Positions 52,001 through 58,050 of a stretch of DNA of 64,000 bases are shown here, one piece after another; position 1 is the first letter of the stretch; each line of letters opens with the position of its first letter. Made by a program: the position numbers and the translations under genes. Source of the stretch: CAYHVK01 sp964360255 (GTDB lineage Bacteria > Bdellovibrionota > Bdellovibrionia > Bdellovibrionales > UBA1609); contig CAYHVK010000013.1 in assembly GCA_964360255.1 (NCBI GenBank), forward strand, positions 49,219 through 113,218, in the 5' to 3' direction. The notes beneath the pieces were generated by a model. It saw only the letters and a program-made list of their open reading frames with translations, had not been told where the DNA came from and ran no database searches.

Positions 52001-52087
52001 ATATAGATACACGAGTCCAAATCCGGCGAGCACCAGAAGTGCTAGCGAGAGAGGGACATCATTCTGTGCAGTTTGTGCTCGTGCCAT
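49025..52087 (-). CDS. TraD-type coupling protein fused to TraU
   Basis: The 1020-residue protein joins two conjugation proteins. Residues 1 to about 680 are a VirD4/TraD coupling ATPase: N-terminal membrane helices, Walker A (GSIGSGKT near 221) and Walker B (LIIDEYQD near 496). A hydrophobic stretch (LRAIAASLFLAGNVQA) resembling a signal peptide follows. Then come about 325 residues matching TraU: Cys-rich CTCGFPPRPC, VFYPRYGTYSG, MVASRIKSL, WQMIYP, GYLFVVWSRTFAC. The cytoplasmic motor would thus be tethered to a periplasmic assembly factor. An unnoticed cleavage or internal start is possible. Confidence 0.75.
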   Translation of the reverse strand: MARAQTAQNDVPLSLALLVLAGFGLVYLYLAHLRLHPDLMQFALQQLEANAKLFWITVSCAMVNISFGSIYLKRSIGLEKQGSKLAILEGKSRHLKFGRAEFVSVIACAVTYFTCRKQIADFIAPIFLRFPDGFQSSGFVALLSANIAFAIGLVVRIFLRGIAKIKFSFNDIHKLDAPEIEEGELVLGTTPGQLTHSVVQTSGESEDWVKIPSRGLNGGIMISGSIGSGKTQGTVLRYLRQILRSGENSPAILAIDPKRTFLVDAEKIIRRAGLGDKIVKISLRGSVSFNPVYVENPLRNSKFTELAEMVRAAAVNFMGKSSDSPFWDISSSNLIKNAIVYCAAIHGYFTLLDLYRAIVRASKENLSDDLQKRLDTGSFTEEERFNIERAMEYFENEYSQLEDRVRSGIVATSTAFINQFQEFAANRVLCPKEENLTIRSMEQLIREGKILLFDINQPGLARSMGTFIKLHYQQAVLNMLSELKDQKKLCTTALIIDEYQDVVTCGGGGTIGDDTFMAKARESKPAVIVATQSVSSLMDSVGSQRAALVLMQNFRTRIACHSSDSETIKLFQELAGKEDREVESHSMSETAQSAKLNLLAGGFDSQNSSLNEAVSRAKRKEDLITGREFSRLRTFEAFAQVFDGIETKFLKLYLKPDFLRFINTKHEAVLEMLRVTKKGGAVDRIKHFAQNLRAIAASLFLAGNVQAAIPNVCTVASTPAFTSCLELNIGGCTCGFPPRPCAAISYYVPQTFIEVWPEPKASYFSGIPGASAQLAKVFPKPFGTEADNDTQSFQARTIAVPLAGLTFQTMPAGGTRMEKVCFDGMSEHFGAHWNTGKNDMTQPLFLASGLAPKLCLLKGAVTSITGEGGGAPSPDSAMCSFEVPKIDMFPPSTHSVCNGWGVFYPRYGTYSGPASMAGALMVASRIKSLSAEVLHSMPNSPDEKWQMIYPQSSSCFREGQNVGLLESVVNARETMRLVNGKLKGYLFVVWSRTFACKDMPAAAQAKAASLAIPAACGGAK
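49466..49493. repeat. GC-rich perfect hairpin inside the TraU domain
   Basis: AGGGGAAGGGG (49466-49476) pairs with CCCCTTCCCCT (49483-49493) around a 6-nt loop. It encodes a Gly/Pro-rich insert (TGEGGGAPSPDS) in the TraU part. Such a strong stem within a coding sequence could slow translation or mark an old insertion. Confidence 0.6.
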
Positions 52088-52245
52088 TAAGCCCCCATTT
52101 TTTTATTGGTTGAGACGGCTTTGAAATACGCGAGTGCCTTAAGAACTCGTGCCGTTCTTTTTTCTAAGGTCTTGTTTCTCAATTTTTCACTCTCGGAAAC
52201 CTGTCCTAAAATTCTAAGAATCATTTGTTCAATTGTTTCATTCAT
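52087..52245 (-). CDS. Small helical protein before the coupling gene
   Basis: The 52-residue product (MNETIEQMILRILGQVSES...RVLKALAYFKAV) has an excellent AGGAGG 5-6 bp before the ATG at 52245. Its stop overlaps the coupling-protein ATG by 1 bp (TAATG). It is Lys-rich and helical. No family is recognised. The coupling signals make it a likely translated gene. Confidence 0.6.
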   Translation of the reverse strand: MNETIEQMILRILGQVSESEKLRNKTLEKRTARVLKALAYFKAVSTNKKMGA

Positions 52246-52260
52246 AACCCCTCCTGTTGG

Positions 52261-52488
52261 TCATTTCGTTTCACTGTTGTTACGTTTCGGACTCACATAG
52301 CGTTTATTGCGCGGCCAATCTTCAACCCCTTGAAATCGCCCATCGTGGAATACGAATCGAAAAGTTCCATACGAGAAATCGGCGCCGTGTTCGTCTGCGT
52401 ACTGTTTTTGGAGACGTCTTGCAGCCTCTTCCAAAACAACTTCGTCTGTGAGGTCTTTGACCACCGCACTTGTTTTGCTTTCAATCAT
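52261..52488 (-). CDS. Small protein of unknown function
   Basis: The 75-residue acidic-to-basic protein (LTDEVVLEEAARRLQKQYADEHGADFSYGTFRFVFHDGRFQGVEDWPRNKRYV) has the helix-strand alternation of a small folded domain. It overlaps the 64-residue gene upstream by 4 bp, in the short-gene series at the head of the transfer operon. Family unknown. Confidence 0.6.
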   Translation of the reverse strand: MIESKTSAVVKDLTDEVVLEEAARRLQKQYADEHGADFSYGTFRFVFHDGRFQGVEDWPRNKRYVSPKRNNSETK

Positions 52489-52679
52489 CCGACCACTACC
52501 TTTCCCGCCAACAGGCGTTCCAATTTCTCAATCTCGGCAATCAGAGCTTTGTTATAGGCAAGCTCTTTAACTGAAAGATTTCCGTACCAATTGCGGATTT
52601 CAGTTTTAATTCTCTCAATGGCACTCGGTCCTGGAGTTGCCAAATACTCTGAATTTTCATTTTGTTTTGTATGACTCAT
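52485..52679 (-). CDS. Small helical protein of the transfer operon head
   Basis: From the ATG at 52679 (GGGAGG upstream) the product has 64 residues, mostly helical (SAIERIKTEIRNWYGNLSVKELAYNKALIAEIEKLERLLAGKVVV). Its 3' end overlaps the next gene by 4 bp. No family is recognised. Confidence 0.6.
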   Translation of the reverse strand: MSHTKQNENSEYLATPGPSAIERIKTEIRNWYGNLSVKELAYNKALIAEIEKLERLLAGKVVVG

Positions 52680-52692
52680 TGCCAACCTCCCG

Positions 52693-52980
52693 TTAAAAGA
52701 TATTTCTGTATTGCATGGCCTGCATTCGAGCTTGCTCAATTTTTTCTTGTTGTGGTGGAGCAATAAAAAGCACGCACCCAATTCCTCGAATCACGTTTCC
52801 CAGAGTTCTCAATACCCAAAGCTCTGCAAGTTTCTGCCAAGCTTGCTTGGCTCCAAAAATGACCTTCATAAAAAGTTCGTAAATTTTAAGTCGCCAAGGT
52901 TTCCAGAATGGGTTTGTAGATAGCCATTCGCCTTCGTTTGAACCGAGGATCACAGTTTGGTTCATTACGTTTTGTTTCAT
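52693..52980 (-). CDS. Small membrane-associated protein
   Basis: The 95-residue product has a hydrophobic C-terminal half (WVLRTLGNVIRGIGCVLFIAPPQ) and an amphipathic middle (WKPWRLKIYELFMKVIFGAKQAWQKL). The start codon is within 4 bp of the zinc-ribbon gene stop (ATGA). Family unknown; probably a membrane-facing accessory. Confidence 0.55.
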   Translation of the reverse strand: MKQNVMNQTVILGSNEGEWLSTNPFWKPWRLKIYELFMKVIFGAKQAWQKLAELWVLRTLGNVIRGIGCVLFIAPPQQEKIEQARMQAMQYRNIF

Positions 52981-53234
52981 GCGGCACTTCCTTTTCTATT
53001 TTTCGAGTTCTGATTCAGAGGGAGCTGTTCAACGACTGAGTGGGCATTTATGGATTTCATTTGCGCAACGGCCTCTGCTGCCCACGGGGGAATTGGCAGC
53101 TCATCGCCGGATGATTTTGATTTTCTATAGGTAAGAAGATCAGGCGCGTAGTTGCAGCACAGACAGTGTGAATGGGTGACAAGCTTTTCGAATGTTCGCT
53201 CGTTGCATCGGGGACAAGTTCTTAACGTACTCAT
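52977..53234 (-). CDS. Zinc-ribbon protein, first gene of the transfer operon
   Basis: The 85-residue product has a CPRCNERTFEKLVTHSHCLCCNYAPDLL zinc ribbon (two CxxC pairs) at the N terminus and a charged tail. It is the first gene downstream of the candidate sigma-54 promoter at 53289-53304, so it would be the 5'-most gene of the whole transfer operon. Confidence 0.6.
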   Translation of the reverse strand: MSTLRTCPRCNERTFEKLVTHSHCLCCNYAPDLLTYRKSKSSGDELPIPPWAAEAVAQMKSINAHSVVEQLPLNQNSKNRKGSAA

Positions 53235-53254
53235 TTTTTGTTCTCCTTATAGTG

Positions 53255-53274
53255 AAGGACATTTCTAAGTCCTT
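53255..53274 (-). promoter_or_regulatory. Hairpin in the transfer-operon leader
   Basis: AAGGAC (53255-53260) pairs with GTCCTT (53269-53274) around an 8-nt loop, 20 bp before the first gene's ATG and just downstream of the predicted transcription start (about 53278). It may occlude the ribosome site or act as an attenuator. Confidence 0.4.
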
Positions 53275-53288
53275 TCATCTTTTAGAAT

Positions 53289-53304
53289 TGCAAAGAGGCA
53301 ACCA
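53289..53304 (-). promoter_or_regulatory. Candidate sigma-54 promoter of the transfer operon
   Basis: On the minus strand TGGTTGCCTCTTTGCA has GG and GC separated by exactly 10 nt and a good -12 element (TTTGCA); the -24 element (TGGTTG) is weaker than the consensus TGGCAC. The predicted start is near 53278, 44 bp before the first ATG. The two enhancer-like sites at 53379 and 53421 lie upstream, as required for an NtrC-family activator. Confidence 0.55.
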
Positions 53305-53378
53305 GAGCGGCGCACAGGCTAAGTTGTTGGAAAGATTGGTTTTTGATTTTAAGTTGTGCGCGCGGCAAAGGGCGATTC

Positions 53379-53393
53379 GTCGAGAACTCGCGA
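53379..53393. promoter_or_regulatory. Enhancer-like site copy 4 (transfer operon)
   Basis: GTCGAGAACTCGCGA differs by one base from copy 1 of the peptide-operon sites (GTCGAGAACTCGCCA), and the identity extends two bases to the left. It is 75 bp upstream of the -24 element. It fits GTCGA-N4-TCGCC. Confidence 0.75.
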
Positions 53394-53420
53394 ATTGAAT
53401 GATGCTTCGATTTTTTGGAT

Positions 53421-53435
53421 GTCGAAATCCCGCCA
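53421..53435. promoter_or_regulatory. Enhancer-like site copy 5 (transfer operon)
   Basis: GTCGAAATCCCGCCA matches the same consensus with one change, exactly 42 bp from copy 4. The 42-bp period is four helical turns, placing both sites on the same face of the DNA, identical to the spacing in the peptide operon. Confidence 0.7.
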
Positions 53436-53614
53436 GATACTCCGGCAGGGCGATTTACCTTAGAGAGGACTTGTTGAAAAATGGACGTTGTGCCGCTAAA
53501 TCGAAAGTGATGGAGCTTGGCTCGTCAAAAAAGATCAAGTCGCTAACCATAGACTCATGACCTTAGTTAAGATCGTCAGAAGCTTCTTCACGCATTTCAA
53601 AAGCATTCCTTGAT
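53436..53614. other. Non-coding stretch between enhancer sites and CGNR gene
   Basis: No gene or third copy of the 15-bp site is seen. It separates the 3' end of the CGNR zinc-finger gene from the transfer-operon enhancer sites. Confidence 0.4.
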
Positions 53615-54139
53615 TCAAAATCTATCTTTTTTTCTTTTCTGCCTGACACGAAAGAGAGAACCGCAGGACTTGGAACACCACTTTACATTCGATCTTCCTA
53701 TGAAATATTTCTGGCAGTCTTTCAAATGACAGCGTTTTAATCCTTCAAACGCTCCGCAAACCACCAAATGCGCTAAGCAATACACAATAGAAAGCTCAGG
53801 CTCATGAATTTGATCGGCGTTAGCTACGTGACGCCAATAAGGTAGTCCTTTAGAGGAATGCATCAAAATATGATGATAGCGAACGTGTGCAATTCTTGAA
53901 TTGAGTTTGTCGATTACGTCTTTAGAGAGTCCTTTATCAATAAATGAATCAAACCATTCTTGAGTAAAAATGCATTCTGCCTCTTGTAGCGTAACGTCGG
54001 GACTGAGTTTTAAATTTTCAACCTTTGCTCTGTTCGCATTTTTTATCAGATTTTTAACATCTGCGACGCCCCAGCCAATAAGTCGGCCCTTGCTAGACAG
54101 CAAAAACTGCTCTTTTTCGCTTTGTAACGGTTTTTTCAA
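53615..54139 (-). CDS. CGNR zinc-finger protein
   Basis: From the TTG at 54139 (AGGGGG upstream, 7-bp spacer) the product has 174 residues. The C-terminal segment LKRCHLKDCQKYFIGRSNVKWCSKSCGSLFRVRQKRKK is a CGNR-type Cys4 zinc finger with a basic tail, a DNA-binding module often found in transcriptional regulators. The N-terminal part is helical and may bind a ligand. An upstream TTG at 54172 would place the start inside the inverted repeat and is less likely. Confidence 0.75.
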   Translation of the reverse strand: MKKPLQSEKEQFLLSSKGRLIGWGVADVKNLIKNANRAKVENLKLSPDVTLQEAECIFTQEWFDSFIDKGLSKDVIDKLNSRIAHVRYHHILMHSSKGLPYWRHVANADQIHEPELSIVYCLAHLVVCGAFEGLKRCHLKDCQKYFIGRSNVKWCSKSCGSLFRVRQKRKKDRF

Positions 54140-54159
54140 AAATGTACCCCCTTGAAGGC

Positions 54160-54188
54160 GTAACGCTTTCAATGTGATAAAGCGTTAC
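54160..54188. promoter_or_regulatory. Inverted repeat operator, CGNR/CoiA intergenic region
   Basis: GTAACGCTTT (54160-54169) and AAAGCGTTAC (54179-54188) are perfect 10-bp inverted arms 9 bp apart. They lie 21 bp upstream of the CGNR start codon and within the divergent promoter region, so they fit an autorepression site. Confidence 0.65.
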
Positions 54189-54191
54189 ATC

Positions 54192-54208
54192 GAATAATTA
54201 TATTATTC
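54192..54208. promoter_or_regulatory. Second inverted repeat in the same divergent region
   Basis: GAATAAT (54192-54198) and ATTATTC (54202-54208) are perfect 7-bp arms, 3 bp apart, in an AT-rich tract that also supplies the -10 sequences. It is close to the CoiA-like gene start (54238), which has GGAGGG upstream. Confidence 0.45.
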
Positions 54209-54237
54209 AAATAATTAACAGTTGGAGGGATACAGAA

Positions 54238-55041
54238 ATGAGATTTTCGCTCGTAAATGGCAAAAAGAAAGAAGCAGAAAAAGGGCTAACTGGCATCTGC
54301 ATTGGCTGCGAGCAGCCAATGATTCCTAAGTGCGGGGGCATAAAAGTTAAACATTGGGCGCATAAGTCAAAATGCGAGTGTGACCATTGGTGGGAAAATG
54401 AAACTGAATGGCATCGTGCTTGGAAAAATCATTTTCCTGAAGATTGGCAAGAGTGCTTTCATTTAAGTGAAACTGGTGAACGGCATTTCGCAGACGTAAA
54501 AACCGCTCGTGGATGGGTAATAGAGTTTCAACACTCGCCGCTGAAACGGGAAGAGTTTCAAGCTAGAAATTCTTTTTATCGTCAAATAGTTTGGGTCGTA
54601 AACGGACTCCGAAGAAAGAACGATGCGAAGGACTTTGAGTCATCACTTCGCTTGATGCTTTCTGTGAATAACAATCCGCTTCTGCAACGAGTATTTGTGA
54701 TTACTCCAAATGACCATTCCATCTTGAGTGAATGGGAAAAGAACCCAATTCCGGTATTTTACGATTTTGGACAGGAGCACATTTTATGGTGCCGACTTCC
54801 GCATAGATCAGGCGAAAGCGATTATATTTTGGAGTTCAGTCGTCATGCCTTCATTCAATTGCACAAAGACGTAACGAGCCCAAAAGACGTGTTTGCAGAG
54901 CTGATGGAACAGTTAAGGCTGGTTGCGACGGAATACTCGGCAAAAGGAAAAAGGGAGTCTGAAATTCGAGAACGTGGCCAATCTGGATATAGGTTCTATC
55001 CAAGCAATAGAGAGATTCGAAGAAGCAGTCGACGATTCTAG
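54238..55041 (+). CDS. CoiA-like competence/nuclease protein
   Basis: The 267-residue product has a Cys/His segment (CIGCEQPMIPKCGGIKVKHWAHKSKCECDHWWENETEWHRAWK) and then HFADVKTARGWVIEFQHSPLKREEFQARNSFY, the PD-(D/E)xK-type nuclease core (Asp, Glu-x-Gln-His-Ser) of the CoiA family. CoiA is required for DNA recombination during competence in streptococci; the element-borne copy may process incoming or excised DNA. It faces the CGNR gene across two inverted repeats, so it is likely under CGNR control. Confidence 0.75.
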   Translation: MRFSLVNGKKKEAEKGLTGICIGCEQPMIPKCGGIKVKHWAHKSKCECDHWWENETEWHRAWKNHFPEDWQECFHLSETGERHFADVKTARGWVIEFQHSPLKREEFQARNSFYRQIVWVVNGLRRKNDAKDFESSLRLMLSVNNNPLLQRVFVITPNDHSILSEWEKNPIPVFYDFGQEHILWCRLPHRSGESDYILEFSRHAFIQLHKDVTSPKDVFAELMEQLRLVATEYSAKGKRESEIRERGQSGYRFYPSNREIRRSSRRF

Positions 55042-55100
55042 CATTAGGAAGTCCAGCTTAACAGCAATTGTCCTGTAAGGGCATTTCTCGACCACTGCAA

Positions 55101-56639
55101 CTAAGCATCTCGGACCGCGCTCATAACCATCCTCACGGAGTTATCCACCATGCGCCTCAAGTCGCCTTTGCCGCTGGATTGATCCTTTCGGCTAACGACA
55201 TCCATGCTCTCCCAAATCCCCAATGCTTGGCACTGGCTGCGTAGGGATGACCGAGCTACGCCAAGCTTCCTTGACGTCTCAGACAGGTTATAGTCGCTTG
55301 CTTGGTAAGTCTTAAGGATCAGAGTTCTAACTTCGTTTTCGTGACGAGCATTCATTTGCTCAAGGGATTCAAGGGTCGCTATTTGTTCAGCAGTCGCGGT
55401 TGCTTCAAACTCTCCATATTTTTCGATATGTTCTGGTAAAATAATTGGTCCGCTTACCAAAACCGAAAGTCTCTCAATTAAATTTTCCAGCTCGCGGACA
55501 TTTCCAGGCCATGAGTATGCTCGAAGCATATCAAGCGAATCGGGATGCAATAGTTTCGGCACACTATCGGCCTGCTGTAGTCGTCGCTTCTCTAGAAAGA
55601 ACTCACACAAGACTTCAACATCGTTGGGCCGTTCAGTAAGTTTCGGAAGATCTATTTTGATCTGTCTCATCCTATAGATCAGGTCAGCGAGAAACTTGTC
55701 TTCATTTACGAGGACCTTCAAATGTGGTTTCGCTGCGAATACCAAGCGTACATCAACATATTTTTCTACGCTGCCACCAACTCGTCGAACCTTTCGGTCC
55801 TGAATAAATCGCAGAAGCATAGCCTGCGCCTCATCACCCAAATGATGAACCTCATCCAAGAATACAGTCCCACCGTTAGCCACTTCAAGAAGACCGATTT
55901 TTGATTCGGCTCCTGTGAAGGCACCTTTTTCGCTACCAAATAGCTCGCTCGCGATAAGTTCCGATTTTTTGAACTGTGTGCAGTCAATCGTGCGAAACTG
56001 TTTGTCCTTTCGATCTGAATTTTGATGAATCGCACGCGCGATTAGCTCCTTTCCGGTGCCTGTTTCTCCGTAAATCAAAACTGACAGATTCGATTTTGCC
56101 AATTGCAAAACAAGGTCGGCTACCGCCGTCATCTCACGATCAAGAGATACAACTCCAATTTTTTTAAGAGACTCCGGCACTTGAGTGATGCGCCGACTGC
56201 TGTTTCCAAGAAAACCGTTAAACTTCGAACGAAATTTGGTCAGAGCTTCGGTGATAAAAATTTGCAATTTTTCTTGCTGACCAACAAATTCTTTATAGAG
56301 AAACTTATCAGCGCCATTTTTCAACCACAATCGAAGGCTCTCAGGCGTTGTGTCCGACGACATCATGACGATTTCAATATAAGAGTTCACTCTTTTTATC
56401 GGACGTATGAAGTCAGCACCTAAAGTAGTCTTCTCCTTGGATTCATGGAAATGATGATCCATGAAAACCAAGAAAACATTGAAGGGGTTTTTCTTAATTG
56501 ATTCGAGGGCTAAATCCGGATGCGAATGAAACTCCACATCGAAAGCGCGGTCCGCTCCAAATGCCGAATCAAGTGAGATTTTGAGACCGTCACGAAAACA
56601 GCTTTCGTCATCTACAAAAATAACTCGTGGTTGTTCCAT
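55101..56639 (-). CDS. NtrC-family sigma-54-activating response regulator
   Basis: From the ATG at 56639 (GAGGAAGG upstream) the product has 512 residues. The receiver has Asp10-Asp11 and the phospho-acceptor Asp61 in LVFMDHHF. The AAA+ domain has Walker A (GETGTGKE), the GAFTGA loop that contacts sigma-54, and Walker B (FLDEVHHLG). A Fis-type HTH (YNLSETSRKLGVARSSLRSQCQAL) is at the C terminus. It is the last gene of the five-gene peptide operon. The promoter of that operon, and possibly of the transfer operon, are its likely targets. Confidence 0.9.
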   Translation of the reverse strand: MEQPRVIFVDDESCFRDGLKISLDSAFGADRAFDVEFHSHPDLALESIKKNPFNVFLVFMDHHFHESKEKTTLGADFIRPIKRVNSYIEIVMMSSDTTPESLRLWLKNGADKFLYKEFVGQQEKLQIFITEALTKFRSKFNGFLGNSSRRITQVPESLKKIGVVSLDREMTAVADLVLQLAKSNLSVLIYGETGTGKELIARAIHQNSDRKDKQFRTIDCTQFKKSELIASELFGSEKGAFTGAESKIGLLEVANGGTVFLDEVHHLGDEAQAMLLRFIQDRKVRRVGGSVEKYVDVRLVFAAKPHLKVLVNEDKFLADLIYRMRQIKIDLPKLTERPNDVEVLCEFFLEKRRLQQADSVPKLLHPDSLDMLRAYSWPGNVRELENLIERLSVLVSGPIILPEHIEKYGEFEATATAEQIATLESLEQMNARHENEVRTLILKTYQASDYNLSETSRKLGVARSSLRSQCQALGIWESMDVVSRKDQSSGKGDLRRMVDNSVRMVMSAVRDA

Positions 56640-56658
56640 AAGACCTTCCTCAATGCGT

Positions 56659-58050
56659 TCAAGCTTCTTTTGCCGCAAGGCTAAGCTGAGCGCCGGTTTG
56701 TACTTTTACTTTTTGATTCATCGACATCGGCAGAAAAATTCTAACTTCGGTGCCGACGCCCTCTTTAGACGATATTAAAATCCTGCCATTATGTTTTTCG
56801 ATTGTTTTCTTGACCCACTGTAGACCCAAGCCCTTGCCGTTGGGTTTTCCAAACGAGCCGCCTTTTTCTAAGATAGTCTTTAAAACTGACTCTGAAATTC
56901 CAGAGCCGTTGTCGAGAATTGAAATGCAGCACTCATTCACAATTCTTGTGCAATTCACATCAATGCTTCCCCGGTCAGAAACGGCGTAGAGCGCATTGTC
57001 GATTAAATTAGAAATAATCCGCTTGAAGTCGCTGACTTGCATTTCGATGAAAGTATCTTCTGCATTTAATTTAGTTTGCACCGATACTTGGGGCATCTGT
57101 CTGCACATCAGACTTTTTTCAGCAACCATTTCGTTCAAAGCAAGATCGACAGACATCGGAAGTTTTTGTATCGGCACTCTGTATTCAGAATTTTTGTTCG
57201 AGGCGGTGTACTGGTTGATAACGTCGTTTGCGATGTCACTGATTCTCTGTGCAGAATGATTCAAAACGCCCTTAACCGTCGGATCGAGCTGAACTTGTGC
57301 AGCATTGAGCGCCACTTGAAGGCTAACAATTGGTGAGCGAATATCATGAGCAACTTGTCTCGCAACATCGAGCGCGGCTTTTGCTTCGGCTGCTGCCTTA
57401 GTTACTTCAAATTGATAACTCAAGTTTTCCGCCAAAGAGGAGAATTCGCTAATTTTAAATTTTGGTGTTCTTTGCTTTTCGCTCGTTTGAGTTTCTAAGA
57501 TCTTCATCAATTCATTCAGTTCGATTCGAATTCGTGAAAATCCGATTGAAAGCCCGGCAAACAATATTACGGCAAGAAGGACGAACCCGATTGCGTTCTT
57601 CCCGGCGTTTTTCCAAATTCCTGCGATTAGATCCGAATTGTCGAATGTAATCGAGATATGTCCCATCCAATTCGAAGCATCTTCAGAAAAGTAGAGATCA
57701 GTATCCATGCGATGAAGTCCTGATGAGGACGCCTTCAGCTTATTGCAACTTTGAATTGTTTCTGAGATCGACTTAATTTCGATGCAAGAGATCTGTGAGT
57801 TCTGCGCAAGCTCGTTCGCCCGAATTCTTGCTTCAATAAGACTTCCTTGAATGATTGGCTGGCGAACAACTGCTGCGAAAGTTTCAAAAGTGAGTTTCTG
57901 ACTATCAAGACGGGAAGCTTTGTTAACGCGATAGTCATTCCAGGCCAGTAGGCCGCTAATGGCGGTGCTGACAAGGAGGACGATTGGAATAAAAATTCTC
58001 AGAAAGTATCGCTGAATAGATCTTGTCTGAGATTTCTCAAAAATGGCCAC
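56659..58050 (-). CDS. Membrane sensor histidine kinase of the peptide operon
   Basis: The 463-residue kinase has two membrane helices (about residues 18-37 and 152-172) flanking a periplasmic sensor of about 115 residues with three Cys. Then follow the H box (RQVAHDIRSPIVSLQ, His235), N box (NLIDNALYAV), DNGSGIS and GKGLGLQWVKK. It starts at GTG, sharing a base with the stop codon of the binding-protein gene (TAGTG). It probably reads the liganded state of that protein and phosphorylates the response regulator encoded next. Confidence 0.9.
   Translation of the reverse strand: MAIFEKSQTRSIQRYFLRIFIPIVLLVSTAISGLLAWNDYRVNKASRLDSQKLTFETFAAVVRQPIIQGSLIEARIRANELAQNSQISCIEIKSISETIQSCNKLKASSSGLHRMDTDLYFSEDASNWMGHISITFDNSDLIAGIWKNAGKNAIGFVLLAVILFAGLSIGFSRIRIELNELMKILETQTSEKQRTPKFKISEFSSLAENLSYQFEVTKAAAEAKAALDVARQVAHDIRSPIVSLQVALNAAQVQLDPTVKGVLNHSAQRISDIANDVINQYTASNKNSEYRVPIQKLPMSVDLALNEMVAEKSLMCRQMPQVSVQTKLNAEDTFIEMQVSDFKRIISNLIDNALYAVSDRGSIDVNCTRIVNECCISILDNGSGISESVLKTILEKGGSFGKPNGKGLGLQWVKKTIEKHNGRILISSKEGVGTEVRIFLPMSMNQKVKVQTGAQLSLAAKEA

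Noticed and set aside
53405..53455. CCCGCC/GGCAGGG inverted pair as a terminator
   Set aside because: Stem is short with a bulge and lacks a U-tract; the sequence is better explained by the enhancer-like site at 53421.
53460..53520. Third copy of the 42-bp-spaced site upstream of the transfer operon
   Set aside because: The sequence at the expected positions (53463, 53505) does not match; an ATCGAAAGTGATGGA near 53500 is too divergent and out of phase.
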